Assembly (NCBI RefSeq): GCF_023487995.1
Contig: NZ_JAMFKN010000009.1
Location: forward strand, 124,001-188,000
Length of the DNA stretch: 64,000 nt
Reading direction: 5' to 3'
From: Thermohalobaculum sediminis
GTDB lineage: Bacteria; Pseudomonadota; Alphaproteobacteria; Rhodobacterales; Rhodobacteraceae
Made by a program: the position numbers and the translations under genes. The notes beneath the pieces were generated by a model. The model searched no databases, was not told the DNA's origin, and was given only the letters and a program-made list of their open reading frames with translations. Shown here in pieces: positions 8,585-17,045 of this stretch (its first letter is position 1; every line of letters starts with the position of its first letter).

Positions 8585-9325
8585 ATGGACCTCGGCATCA
8601 CATTTGGGGGAGCGGCGCTGGCGGGGCTCCTGTCGTTCCTGTCGCCCTGCATCCTCCCGATGGTGCCGTTCTACCTGTGCTACCTCGCCGGCATCTCGGT
8701 GCATGAACTGCGCGGCGACCAGACCATCGCGCCGGGCGCGCAGCGGCGGCTGGTGACCCAGTCGGCGGTGTTCGCGCTGGGCGTCACCACGATCTTCGTG
8801 CTGCTGGGAATGGGGGCGACGGCGCTGGGGCAGGCCTTCGCGCAGTGGAAGAACCAGCTTGCCTATGTCGCGGCCGCGGTGTTGTTCCTGTTCGGGCTCC
8901 ATTTCCTTGGCATCCTGCGCATTCCGTTTCTCTACCGCGAGGCGCGGATCGATGCGGGCACGCAGCCCTCGACGCTGATCGGCGCCTATGTGATGGGCCT
9001 CGCCTTCGGGTTCGGCTGGACCCCCTGCGTGGGCCCGGCGCTGGCGGCCATCCTGATGATCGCCTCGGGCATGGGCGACATCGCGCAGGGCGGGGCGCTC
9101 TTGATGGTCTATGGCCTCGCGATGACCTTTCCCTTCGTGGTCGCGGCGTTCTTCGCGCGGCCCTTCCTGTCGTGGCTGCAACGGCATCGCCGGCATCTGG
9201 GGCATGTCGAGAAGGCGATGGGCGCGATGCTGATCGTCTTCGCGGCGCTCATCTCTACGAACTCGCTGACTTACATCGCCGACTGGATGATCAGAAACGT
9301 GCCGTGGTTCACCACGGTCGGATGA
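8585..9325 (+). CDS. soxV: SoxV, CcdA-like membrane electron carrier
   Basis: A 246-residue integral membrane protein of the DsbD/CcdA family with about six membrane segments. The two conserved redox cysteines are in FLSPCILPMVP near residue 20 and GWTPCVGPALA near residue 145. SoxV passes electrons from cytoplasmic thioredoxin across the membrane to periplasmic thioredoxins such as SoxW and SoxS. It is the first gene of the rightward cluster and is followed 17 bp later by soxW. Confidence 0.92.
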   Translation: MDLGITFGGAALAGLLSFLSPCILPMVPFYLCYLAGISVHELRGDQTIAPGAQRRLVTQSAVFALGVTTIFVLLGMGATALGQAFAQWKNQLAYVAAAVLFLFGLHFLGILRIPFLYREARIDAGTQPSTLIGAYVMGLAFGFGWTPCVGPALAAILMIASGMGDIAQGGALLMVYGLAMTFPFVVAAFFARPFLSWLQRHRRHLGHVEKAMGAMLIVFAALISTNSLTYIADWMIRNVPWFTTVG

Positions 9326-9342
9326 ACCCTTGGGAGGACGAC

Positions 9343-9903
9343 ATGCGCATCTTCGCCTCGGCATGCCTGCTTGCCGCGCTGGCCTTTCCGGCCCTTTCCG
9401 CGACGCTGGGGGATGACGGCCTGCACAAGCCCGACTGGCTTCGCGACACCTTCAGGGTGATGGCCGAGGACCTTGCCGAGGCCAATGCCGAGGGCAAGCG
9501 GATGCTGGTGATCTTCGAGCAGCGCGGCTGCCTCTACTGCTCCAAGATGCACGAGGAGATCTTTCCCGACCCGCAGATCGACGCGCTGATCCGCGAGCAT
9601 TACTTCGTCGTGCAGATGAACCTGTTCGGCGATGTCGAGGTGACCGACTTCGACGGTACAGTGCTGTCCGAGAAGGACATGGCGGCGCGCTGGGGCGTGC
9701 TGTTCACCCCCACGATGATGTTCATGCCCGAGGCGATTCCGGAGGGGGGCACCGCGGCCCAGGCGGCCGTCGCGGTCATGCCCGGGGTCTTCAGCAAGCT
9801 GACCACGCGGAACCTGCTGACCTGGGTGCTGGAGCGCGGCTACGACAGCGGCGAGCACTTCCAGAAGTATCACGCCCGGCACCTGGACGGCGCCACCGAG
9901 TGA
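9343..9903 (+). CDS. soxW: SoxW periplasmic thioredoxin
   Basis: A 186-residue exported thioredoxin. The signal peptide spans about residues 1-20 (MRIFASACLLAALAFPALSA), the active site is CLYC (Cys63/Cys66) in a FEQRGCLYCSKMHEE context, and the cis-proline loop is VLFTPTMMF. Electrons should come from SoxV, encoded just upstream. The ATG at 9343 follows GGGAGGACG. Confidence 0.9.
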   Translation: MRIFASACLLAALAFPALSATLGDDGLHKPDWLRDTFRVMAEDLAEANAEGKRMLVIFEQRGCLYCSKMHEEIFPDPQIDALIREHYFVVQMNLFGDVEVTDFDGTVLSEKDMAARWGVLFTPTMMFMPEAIPEGGTAAQAAVAVMPGVFSKLTTRNLLTWVLERGYDSGEHFQKYHARHLDGATE

Positions 9904-9939
9904 ACGCAATCGCTCGCAACTTTCTTTACATGCAAACAA

Positions 9940-9960
9940 ATATATTTCTCGTTGCGTCGG
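9940..9960 (+). promoter_or_regulatory. Element shared with the soxS-soxV gap (copy 2), with AAATATATTT palindrome
   Basis: This lies in the 107-bp gap before soxX, the place where SoxR is reported to bind in related Paracoccus-type clusters. It matches 8547-8567 at 16 of 21 bases. A perfect ten-base palindrome AAATATATTT occupies 9938-9947, overlapping its left end. Confidence 0.5.
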
Positions 9961-10010
9961 ACGCCAAATCCCATTAGGGGTCTGTGAAAATGACCAGCGG
10001 GAGGAAGAAC

Positions 10011-10487
10011 ATGATTCGCGGCATGTTGGGGCTGCTCGTCGGCTGCTCACTGGCGGGAGCCGCCCTGGCCGAGACGGCGCCTGCCGACATGAAGGTCGGC
10101 GAGAACGGGGAGGTCGCCGCGTCGCTGACCGGCGCGCCCGGAAATGCGGCCGAGGGGCGCAAGGTCTTCTCGTCGCGCTCGGCGGGGAACTGCGTGGCCT
10201 GCCACGCCGTGAGCGAGATGGCGCATGACGTGCAGTTCCACGGCGATGTCGGCCCGTCGCTGGACGGCGTGGCCGATCGCTGGAACGAGGCCGAGCTGCG
10301 CGGCATCGTCACCAACGCCAAGAAGATCTTCGAGGGCACGGTGATGCCGGCATTCTACAAGACCACCGGATACGTCCGCCCCGGCGACGCCTTCACCACC
10401 AAGCCCGCCGCCGAGCCGCTGCCGCCGCTGCTGACGGCACAGCAAATCGAGGACGTGGTCGCCTACCTGATGACACTCAAGGAATGA
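10011..10487 (+). CDS. soxX: SoxX, monohaem cytochrome c of SoxXA
   Basis: A 158-residue periplasmic cytochrome c. The signal peptide covers about residues 1-22, the haem site is CVACH (61-65), and VMPAF near residue 112 offers the distal methionine. SoxX accepts electrons when SoxA joins thiosulfate to the SoxY cysteine. ATG at 10011 follows GGGAGGAAGAAC; the in-frame GTG at 9984 and ATG at 9990 lack such a site. It opens the structural soxXYZABCDEF run. Confidence 0.94.
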   Translation: MIRGMLGLLVGCSLAGAALAETAPADMKVGENGEVAASLTGAPGNAAEGRKVFSSRSAGNCVACHAVSEMAHDVQFHGDVGPSLDGVADRWNEAELRGIVTNAKKIFEGTVMPAFYKTTGYVRPGDAFTTKPAAEPLPPLLTAQQIEDVVAYLMTLKE

Positions 10488-10516
10488 ACCAGAGCCGCAT
10501 GGCACGGAGGAAACAT

Positions 10517-10936
10517 ATGCAATTGACCAGACGAGGCGCGCTGGCGCTGGGTGCGGGCTTTGCGGCTACCATGCTGCTGCCCTTCGGTGCCGCGCAGGCG
10601 GCCGTCGACGAGGCGCTCGCCGCCTTCACCGGCGGTGCGGCGATCGGCGAGGGCGGGATCACGCTGACCACGCCCGAGATCGCCGAGAACGGTAACACCG
10701 TGCCGGTGACGGTTTCGGCCCCGGGGGCGGTGTCGATCATGCTGCTCGCCGCCGGCAACCCGAACCCCGGCGTCGGCACCTTCAACTTTGGCCCGCTCGC
10801 GGCCAGCCAGTCGGCGACCACGCGGATCCGGCTTGCGGGCACCCAGCAGGTCATCGCCGTCGCGAAGATGGCGGACGGCTCGTTCGTCAGGACGGCGAAC
10901 GAGGTCAAGGTCACCATCGGCGGCTGCGGCGGCTGA
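10517..10936 (+). CDS. soxY: SoxY sulfur carrier subunit
   Basis: A 139-residue protein with a Tat signal (LTRRGALALGAGFAATMLLP) and the hallmark C-terminus GGCGG, where Cys137 carries the sulfur substrate through the cycle. ATG at 10517 is chosen because ACGGAGGAAACAT precedes it; the upstream in-frame ATGs at 10484 and 10499 do not have a site. SoxZ, its partner, follows 19 bp downstream and would be co-exported with it through the Tat pathway. Confidence 0.95.
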   Translation: MQLTRRGALALGAGFAATMLLPFGAAQAAVDEALAAFTGGAAIGEGGITLTTPEIAENGNTVPVTVSAPGAVSIMLLAAGNPNPGVGTFNFGPLAASQSATTRIRLAGTQQVIAVAKMADGSFVRTANEVKVTIGGCGG

Positions 10937-10955
10937 GACGAGAGAGGACGAGAAA

Positions 10956-11285
10956 ATGGCCGAGAACGTAAAGCCCCGGGTCCGTGTCCCGAAAACCGCC
11001 AAGGCGGGCGAGGCGGTCGTCATCAAGACGCTGATCTCGCATCCGATGGAGAGCGGTCAGCGCAAGGACAAGGACGGCAACCTCATCCCCCGCCAGATCA
11101 TCAACCGTTTCACCTGCGAATTCGAGGGCGAGATGGTTCTGGACGCGACGCTCGAGCCCGCGATCTCGACGAACCCTTACGTCGAGTTCGAGGCCAAGGT
11201 GCCTGCGTCGGGAAGTTTCAAGTTCACCTGGTATGACGACGACGGCTCGGTCTACGAGACCACCGAAGCGATCACCGTGAGCTGA
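10956..11285 (+). CDS. soxZ: SoxZ, partner of SoxY
   Basis: A 109-residue beta-sandwich protein without its own signal peptide, matching SoxZ in length and in motifs such as KTLISHPMESGQRKD near the start and FTWYDDDG near the end. It dimerises with SoxY to present the swinging C-terminal arm. The start at 10956 follows GAGAGGACGAGAAA. The missing signal peptide is normal: SoxYZ is exported as a complex on SoxY's Tat signal. Confidence 0.95.
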   Translation: MAENVKPRVRVPKTAKAGEAVVIKTLISHPMESGQRKDKDGNLIPRQIINRFTCEFEGEMVLDATLEPAISTNPYVEFEAKVPASGSFKFTWYDDDGSVYETTEAITVS

Positions 11286-11321
11286 GACTTCGGGTCAGCC
11301 GAAGCGAGCAGGGAGGAACCC

Positions 11322-12173
11322 ATGTCTCAGAAATACGCCCTGATCGGACTTGTCGCGCTTGCCGCTGTGGCGGGCGCGGCCAAGGCCGACCCGGTGGACG
11401 ACACGCTGGTCATCAACGACGAGATCGAGATGATCACGGTGGCACCGGCGCCGGATCACCTCAAGGACGTGTTCGACGTCGTGCGCTCGGGCTGGCTCTA
11501 CCGCGAGACCGAGACGCGCGACATGCAGCGCGACGACTTCGAGAACCCCGCCATGCTGCATGTCGAGGCCGCGGCCGCCGTCTGGTCGACGCCCGAGGGC
11601 ACCGAGGGCAAGTCCTGCGCGTCCTGCCACAACGACCCCGAGTCGATGGCCGGCGTCCGTCCGACCATGCCCAAGGTCAACCCGAACAACGGCGAGCTCT
11701 GGGCGCTCGAGCAGTATGTCAATGCCTGCCGCACCGAGCGGATGGGCGCCGAGGCGTGGAAATGGGACAGCCAGGACATGCGTGACATGACCGCGCTGAT
11801 CTCGTCGGTCTCGCGTGGCTTGCCGATGAACGTGGCGATCGACGGCCCGGCCGCCCCGTTCTGGGAGAAGGGCAAGGAGATCTACTACACCCGCTATGGC
11901 CAGCTCGAGCTGTCCTGCGCGAACTGCCACGAGGATAACAACGGCCGCTACATCCGGGCCGACCATCTGAGCCAGGGCCAGACCAACGGCTTCCCGGTCT
12001 ATCGCTTCCGCACCACGAACCTCGTCTCGATGCACAACCGCTTCAAGGGCTGCATCCGCGACACTCGTGGCGAGCCCTTCGAGATCGGCTCGCCCGAGTT
12101 CGTGGCGCTCGAGCTCTATGTCGCCTCGCGCGGCCAGGGCCTCTCGGTCGAAGGACCCGCGGTCAGGCAGTGA
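11322..12173 (+). CDS. soxA: SoxA, dihaem catalytic subunit of SoxXA
   Basis: A 283-residue periplasmic cytochrome. A signal peptide ends near residue 22 (AAKA). Haem motifs are CASCH (99-103) and CANCH (199-203), so both haems are kept. Cys244 in FKGCIRDTR matches the active-site cysteine that becomes a persulfide haem ligand. SoxA joins thiosulfate to SoxY by an oxidative disulfide bond. It is followed by a 124-bp gap with a strong palindrome before soxB. Confidence 0.95.
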   Translation: MSQKYALIGLVALAAVAGAAKADPVDDTLVINDEIEMITVAPAPDHLKDVFDVVRSGWLYRETETRDMQRDDFENPAMLHVEAAAAVWSTPEGTEGKSCASCHNDPESMAGVRPTMPKVNPNNGELWALEQYVNACRTERMGAEAWKWDSQDMRDMTALISSVSRGLPMNVAIDGPAAPFWEKGKEIYYTRYGQLELSCANCHEDNNGRYIRADHLSQGQTNGFPVYRFRTTNLVSMHNRFKGCIRDTRGEPFEIGSPEFVALELYVASRGQGLSVEGPAVRQ

Positions 12174-12180
12174 CGCACAT

Positions 12181-12202
12181 GCCCGCCCCCGCGGGGGCGG
12201 GC
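12181..12202. terminator. Perfect 22-bp GC palindrome between soxA and soxB
   Basis: Both arms are GCCCGCCCCCG and its exact complement with no loop spacing, starting seven bases after the soxA stop. As RNA it would fold into a very stable hairpin. CCCTTTT lies a few bases downstream, so it resembles an attenuator or a processing stem inside the operon. A second, smaller stem (GCAAG/CTTGC) lies near 12243-12257. Confidence 0.5.
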
Positions 12203-12297
12203 CACCGACCCTTTTCACCTGTGCCGATCGAACGGGCGGGGGGCAAGCATGCCTTGCGCCGCACGCGACAGGCATGTCTGATGACGGAGACAACGGG

Positions 12298-13989
12298 ATG
12301 ATTTCGCGGCGCGATTTCCTGCAGGCCACCGTGGCGGCCTCGGCCATCTGGGGTGCCTCGGGCGTCGGCAAGTGGTCGAGGCTGGCGGCGCAGCAGGCGC
12401 TGGGCCAGGATCAGCTTCTGGCGTTCGAGCCGCTGGGCAACGTCACGCTGATCCACATCACCGACGTGCACGCCCAGCTCAAGCCCGTCTGGTTCCGCGA
12501 GCCCGAGATCAATCTCGGCGTGGGCGAGGCAGCGGGCAAGCCGCCGCATGTCACGGGCGCCGATTTCCAGAAGATGTTCGGCATCGAGAGCGGCAGCCCC
12601 CATGCCTACGCGCTGACCTACCCGGATTTCGTCGCACTCGCCCGCGGCTACGGCCGGATGGGCGGCATGGACCGCGTGGCGACCGTGGTGAAGGCGATCC
12701 GCGCCGAGCGGCCCGAGGCGATCATCCTCGACGGCGGCGACACCTGGCAGGGTTCGCTCACGGCGCTGCGCACCAACGGCCAGGACATGGTCGACGTGAT
12801 GAACAAGCTTGGCGTCGAGGCGATGACCAGCCACTGGGAATTCACGCTGGGCATCGACCGCGTGACCGAGATCGTCGACAGCCTGCCGTTCCCCTTCCTG
12901 GGCGCGAACATCTTCGACGCCGAGTGGGACGAGCCCGCTTACGAGCCCTACAAGATCTTCGAGCGGGGCGGCGCCAAGGTCGCCGTCATCGGCCAGGCCT
13001 TCCCCTACATGCCGATCGCGAACCCGGGCTGGATGTTCCCCAAGCTGTCCTTCGGCATCCGCGAGGAGCGCATGGCCGAGGTGGTGCAGGAGGTGCGCGA
13101 CGCCGGCGCCGACCTCGTGGTGGTGCTGTCGCATAACGGCTTCGACGTCGACCGCAAGATGGCCGGGCGCGTGCCGGGGATCGACGTCATCCTGACCGGC
13201 CACACCCACGACGCGCTGCCCGAGCCGGTGATCGTCGGCAACACGCTGGTCATCGCCTCGGGCTCGAACGGCAAGTTCGTCTCGCGCGTCGATCTCGACG
13301 TGCGCGAGGGGCGGATGATGGGCTTCCGCCACAAGCTGATCCCGATCTTCTCCGACGTGATCGCGCCGGACCCCGAGATGACGGCCCTGATCGACGGCCA
13401 CCGCGCGCCCTTCCAGGCCGACCTCGACGAGGTGCTGGGCACGACCGAGAGCCTGCTCTACCGCCGCGGCAACTTCAACGGCACCTGGGACGACCTGATC
13501 TGCCAGGCCCTGCTGGAGGAGCGCGAGGCCGACATCGCGCTCTCGCCCGGCTTCCGCTGGGGCCCCAGCCTGCTGCCGGGCGAGCCGATCAGGCGCGAGG
13601 ACCTGATGAATGCCACCGCCATGAGCTACCCGTCTGCCTATCGCAGCGAGATGACCGGCGAGTTCCTCCACACGATCATGGAGGACGTGGCCGACAACCT
13701 GTTCAACCCCGACCCCTATTACCAGCAGGGCGGCGACATGGTGCGCGTGGGCGGCATGGGCTACGACATCGACGTGTCGAAGCCGATGGGCTCGCGCATC
13801 TCCAACATGACGCTGCTCAGGACCGGCGAGCCGATCGACCCGGCGCAAACCTATGTCGTCTCGGGCTGGGCGAGCGTGAACCCCGAGACCGAGGGGCCGG
13901 CGATCTGGGACGTGGTCGAATCCTACCTCAAGCGCAAGGGCACCGTGACGGTGGAGCCCAACACCTCGGTGAAGGTGTCCGGCGCATGA
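12298..13989 (+). CDS. soxB: SoxB thiosulfohydrolase
   Basis: A 563-residue dimanganese enzyme that hydrolyses sulfate from SoxY-bound S-thiosulfonate. It has a Tat signal (ISRRDFLQATVAASA) and the 5'-nucleotidase-family metal motifs: HITDVHAQ, LDGGDTWQGS, SHWEFTLG, SHNGFD and GHTHDALPEP. The ATG at 12298 follows ACGGAGACAACGGG; an alternative ATG at 12274 would add eight residues ahead of the Tat motif. Confidence 0.95.
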   Translation: MISRRDFLQATVAASAIWGASGVGKWSRLAAQQALGQDQLLAFEPLGNVTLIHITDVHAQLKPVWFREPEINLGVGEAAGKPPHVTGADFQKMFGIESGSPHAYALTYPDFVALARGYGRMGGMDRVATVVKAIRAERPEAIILDGGDTWQGSLTALRTNGQDMVDVMNKLGVEAMTSHWEFTLGIDRVTEIVDSLPFPFLGANIFDAEWDEPAYEPYKIFERGGAKVAVIGQAFPYMPIANPGWMFPKLSFGIREERMAEVVQEVRDAGADLVVVLSHNGFDVDRKMAGRVPGIDVILTGHTHDALPEPVIVGNTLVIASGSNGKFVSRVDLDVREGRMMGFRHKLIPIFSDVIAPDPEMTALIDGHRAPFQADLDEVLGTTESLLYRRGNFNGTWDDLICQALLEEREADIALSPGFRWGPSLLPGEPIRREDLMNATAMSYPSAYRSEMTGEFLHTIMEDVADNLFNPDPYYQQGGDMVRVGGMGYDIDVSKPMGSRISNMTLLRTGEPIDPAQTYVVSGWASVNPETEGPAIWDVVESYLKRKGTVTVEPNTSVKVSGA

Positions 13990-14012
13990 CGACGAGCACG
14001 AAGGAGCGCAAG

Positions 14013-15278
14013 ATGACCGACAGGAGCGGCGCCTCGCGGCGCGATTTCCTCAGGGCGGGGCTTGCCGGGAGCGCGGCGGCGCTGGCGTCGGGAACGCTGG
14101 CCCGCGCCGCCGGCCCGGACCCCGCGATCACCGAGCTGCAACCCTGGATGACGGAGCTGGGCGAGGGCGTCGATGCCCGGCCCTATGGCAAGCCGTCGCA
14201 GTTCGAGGCGCATGTGGTGCGGCGCAACGTGGCGTGGCTGACCGCCGACCCGATCAGCTCGGTCAACTTCACGCCGCTGCACGAACTCGACGGCATCCTC
14301 ACGCCGAACGGGCTGTGCTTCGAGCGCCACCACGCGGGCATCGCCGAGATCGACCCCGCGAAGCACCGCCTGATGATCAACGGGCTGGTGGACACGCCGC
14401 TGGTGTTCACGATGGCGGACCTGATGCGCTTCCCGCGCGAGAACCGGGTCTATTTCCTCGAATGCGCGGCGAACTCGGGCATGGAGTGGCGCGGCGCTCA
14501 GCTCAACGGCTGCCAATACACCCACGGCATGATCCACAACGTCATGTACACCGGCGTCCGGCTGAAGCACCTGCTGGACGAGGCGGGCGTGCGCACCAAC
14601 GGCAAGTGGATCCTGCCGGAGGGGGGCGATGCCTCGGGCATGACGCGCTCGATCCCGATCGAGAAGGCGATGGACGACTGCCTCGTGGCCTTCAAGATGA
14701 ATGGCGAGGCGCTCAGGCCCGAGCAGGGCTATCCCCTTCGGCTGGTCGTGCCGGGCTGGGAAGGTAACATGTGGGTCAAGTGGCTGCGCCGCATCGAGGT
14801 CGGCGACGAGCCCTGGCACCACCGCGAGGAGACGTCGAAATACACCGACCTGCTGGAAGGCGGGAAGGCGCGGCGCTTCACCTGGGTGATGGACGCGAAA
14901 TCCGTGATCACCAACCCCTCGCCGCAGGCGCCGATCACGCATGGCCGCGGCCGGACTGTCCTGACCGGCGTCGCATGGTCGGGGCGCGGCACCATCCCGC
15001 GGGTCGACGTGACCATCGACGGCGGCAAGAACTGGTACCAGGCACGCATGGACGGGCCGTCGCTCGACAAGTCGATGCACCGTTTCTACTTCGAGTTCGA
15101 CTGGGACGGCTCGCCCCTGCTGCTGCAGTCGCGCGCGCACGACTCGACCGGCTACGTCCAGCCCACCAAGGACGAGCTGCGCGCCTTCCGCGGTGTCGAG
15201 TCGATCTACCACAACAATGGCATCCAGACCTGGTACGTGAACGAGAAGGGAGAGGCCGAGAATGTCGAGATTTCTTGA
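14013..15278 (+). CDS. soxC: SoxC, molybdopterin subunit of sulfane dehydrogenase
   Basis: A 421-residue molybdenum protein of the sulfite oxidase family with a Tat signal (SGASRRDFLRAGLAGSAA). The molybdenum-binding cysteine is in YFLECAANSGMEW, followed by the C-terminal dimerisation domain. With SoxD it oxidises the outer sulfur on SoxY by six electrons. ATG at 14013 follows AAGGAGCGCAAG and is preferred to the one at 13986 that overlaps the soxB stop. It overlaps soxD by 17 bp. Confidence 0.95.
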   Translation: MTDRSGASRRDFLRAGLAGSAAALASGTLARAAGPDPAITELQPWMTELGEGVDARPYGKPSQFEAHVVRRNVAWLTADPISSVNFTPLHELDGILTPNGLCFERHHAGIAEIDPAKHRLMINGLVDTPLVFTMADLMRFPRENRVYFLECAANSGMEWRGAQLNGCQYTHGMIHNVMYTGVRLKHLLDEAGVRTNGKWILPEGGDASGMTRSIPIEKAMDDCLVAFKMNGEALRPEQGYPLRLVVPGWEGNMWVKWLRRIEVGDEPWHHREETSKYTDLLEGGKARRFTWVMDAKSVITNPSPQAPITHGRGRTVLTGVAWSGRGTIPRVDVTIDGGKNWYQARMDGPSLDKSMHRFYFEFDWDGSPLLLQSRAHDSTGYVQPTKDELRAFRGVESIYHNNGIQTWYVNEKGEAENVEIS

Positions 15279-16302
15279 GGCCACGCTCGCGCTCTCGCTC
15301 GTCGCGACGCCCGCCGCCGCCGACAGGCTGGGGCTCGGCCGCCCGGCGCTGACCGAGGAGATCGCCGCCTGGGACATCGACGTGCGCCCCGACGGGCAGG
15401 GCCTGCCCGAGGGGCGGGGCGACGTGATGACGGGCGAAGGGCTCTACATCGACAACTGCGCCGTCTGCCATGGTGACTTCGGCGAGGCGGTCGGCCGCTG
15501 GCCGGTGCTCGCGGGCGGGCAGGGGACGCTGAACCACGAGGACCCGAACAAGACCATCGGCTCGTACTGGCCGTATCTGTCGACGGTCTATGACTACGTC
15601 CATCGCGCCATGCCCTTCGGCAACGCGCAGTCGCTGAGCGACGACGACGTCTATGCGATCACCGCCTACCTGCTCTACCTCAACGATCTGGTCGAGGACG
15701 ACTTCGAGCTGAGCCGCGAGAACTTCGCCGAGGTGCGGCTGCCGAACGAGGAGAACTTCTTCATGGACGACCGCGACGAGGTGGAACTTCCCGCCTTCAC
15801 GCGCGAGCCCTGCATGGAGAACTGCAAGGAGACGGTCGAGATCACCGCGCGCGCCGCCGTGATCGACGTGACGCCCGAGGACACCGCGGCGCGCGAGCGC
15901 CGCGCTGCCGCGCCCACGGCCGAGCCGGCCGCAGAAGTCGCCGCCGCGACGCCCGAGCCGGCGGTTCCCGCCGTGAGCCCCGAGCAGGTCGCGGCCGGCG
16001 AGAAGGCGTTCCGCGCCTGCCAGGCCTGCCACAAGGTCGGCGAGGGTGCCAAGAACGGCACGGGGCCGGCGCTCAACGGCGTCGTCGGCCACGCGGCCGG
16101 GAAGGCCGAGGGCTTCAAGTACTCGAAGGCGATGGCCGAGAAGGTCGAGACCGGGCTCGTGTGGACGCCCGAGGCGCTCGATGCATTCCTCGCCGACCCG
16201 CGGGGCTTCATGAAGGGCACCCGCATGGCGTATGGTGGCATGAAGGATGCCGATCAGCGCGCCGCCGTGATCGCGTATCTGTCGACCTTCGCGGAGGATT
16301 GA
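15262..16302 (+). CDS. soxD: SoxD, dihaem cytochrome c subunit of sulfane dehydrogenase
   Basis: A 346-residue periplasmic cytochrome. The N-terminal domain has CAVCH (66-70). An alanine/proline/glutamate-rich linker spans about residues 205-240, and the C-terminal domain is a class I cytochrome c with CQACH (253-257) and a GTRMAYGGM methionine region. Overlaps with both soxC and soxE indicate coupled translation. Its C-terminal domain closely resembles the N-terminal half of SoxE. Confidence 0.94.
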   Translation: MSRFLEATLALSLVATPAAADRLGLGRPALTEEIAAWDIDVRPDGQGLPEGRGDVMTGEGLYIDNCAVCHGDFGEAVGRWPVLAGGQGTLNHEDPNKTIGSYWPYLSTVYDYVHRAMPFGNAQSLSDDDVYAITAYLLYLNDLVEDDFELSRENFAEVRLPNEENFFMDDRDEVELPAFTREPCMENCKETVEITARAAVIDVTPEDTAARERRAAAPTAEPAAEVAAATPEPAVPAVSPEQVAAGEKAFRACQACHKVGEGAKNGTGPALNGVVGHAAGKAEGFKYSKAMAEKVETGLVWTPEALDAFLADPRGFMKGTRMAYGGMKDADQRAAVIAYLSTFAED

Positions 16303-17003
16303 TGCGCAAAGGCCTCGCGGCCCTTCCCGTCCTCGCCGCGCTCGCCGCGCCAGCGGCGGCGTCTGAGATCGGCGACCGCGAGCGCGGCGCGGCGCTGTTC
16401 GACGAATGCGCCGGATGTCACGAGGTCGGGCCGGGGGCGCAGGACGCCACCGGCCCGCATCTCAACCGGGTGTTCGGGCGCAGGGCGGGCTCGGTCGAGG
16501 GCTACGACTATTCCGAGGGCCTCGCGCGCATGGGCGCGGACGGGCTGGTGTGGACGCTCGAGACGCTCGACGCCTATCTCGAAAACCCGCGCGCGCTGGT
16601 CTCGCGCACGCGGATGAATTTTGCGGGCTTCGACGACCCGCAGGACCGCGCAGACGTGCTGGCCTACCTGAGGGGTTTCTCCGACAACCCGCGAGACATC
16701 CCCGAGGCCGAGCCGACCGCGCGGCGCGAGATCTACACGGTCCCGCCCGAGATCCTCGCGCTCAACGGCGACAGCGAGTATGGCGAATACCTGTCGGCCG
16801 AGTGCCGCACCTGCCATCAGGCGAGCGGCGGCTATGACGGCATCCCCAGCATCACGCAATGGCCGGTCGAGCATTTCGTCGTCGCCATGCATGCCTACAA
16901 GGCCAGGGTGCGGCCGCACCCGGTGATGCAGATGATCGCGGGACGCCTCGGCGACGAGGAAATCGCCGCACTCGCCGCATATTTTGCTACGCTGGAAGAA
17001 TGA
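16302..17003 (+). CDS. soxE: SoxE, dihaem cytochrome c
   Basis: A 233-residue exported cytochrome with a signal peptide ending near residue 21. It has CAGCH (36-40) and CRTCH (168-172). In Paracoccus SoxE pairs with the flavoprotein SoxF, giving a flavocytochrome c-like sulfide dehydrogenase. The soxD stop and soxE start share one base (TGATG). The first half matches the last domain of SoxD, as if one arose from the other. Confidence 0.92.
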   Translation: MRKGLAALPVLAALAAPAAASEIGDRERGAALFDECAGCHEVGPGAQDATGPHLNRVFGRRAGSVEGYDYSEGLARMGADGLVWTLETLDAYLENPRALVSRTRMNFAGFDDPQDRADVLAYLRGFSDNPRDIPEAEPTARREIYTVPPEILALNGDSEYGEYLSAECRTCHQASGGYDGIPSITQWPVEHFVVAMHAYKARVRPHPVMQMIAGRLGDEEIAALAAYFATLEE

Positions 17004-17045
17004 AAGCCGTCCGCCCGTGACGGCGTTGATGGGGAGGATGTTGCC

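Noticed and set aside
12163-13848. Long open frame opposite soxB
   Set aside because: Antisense shadow of a firmly identified gene, with no ribosome site or domain.
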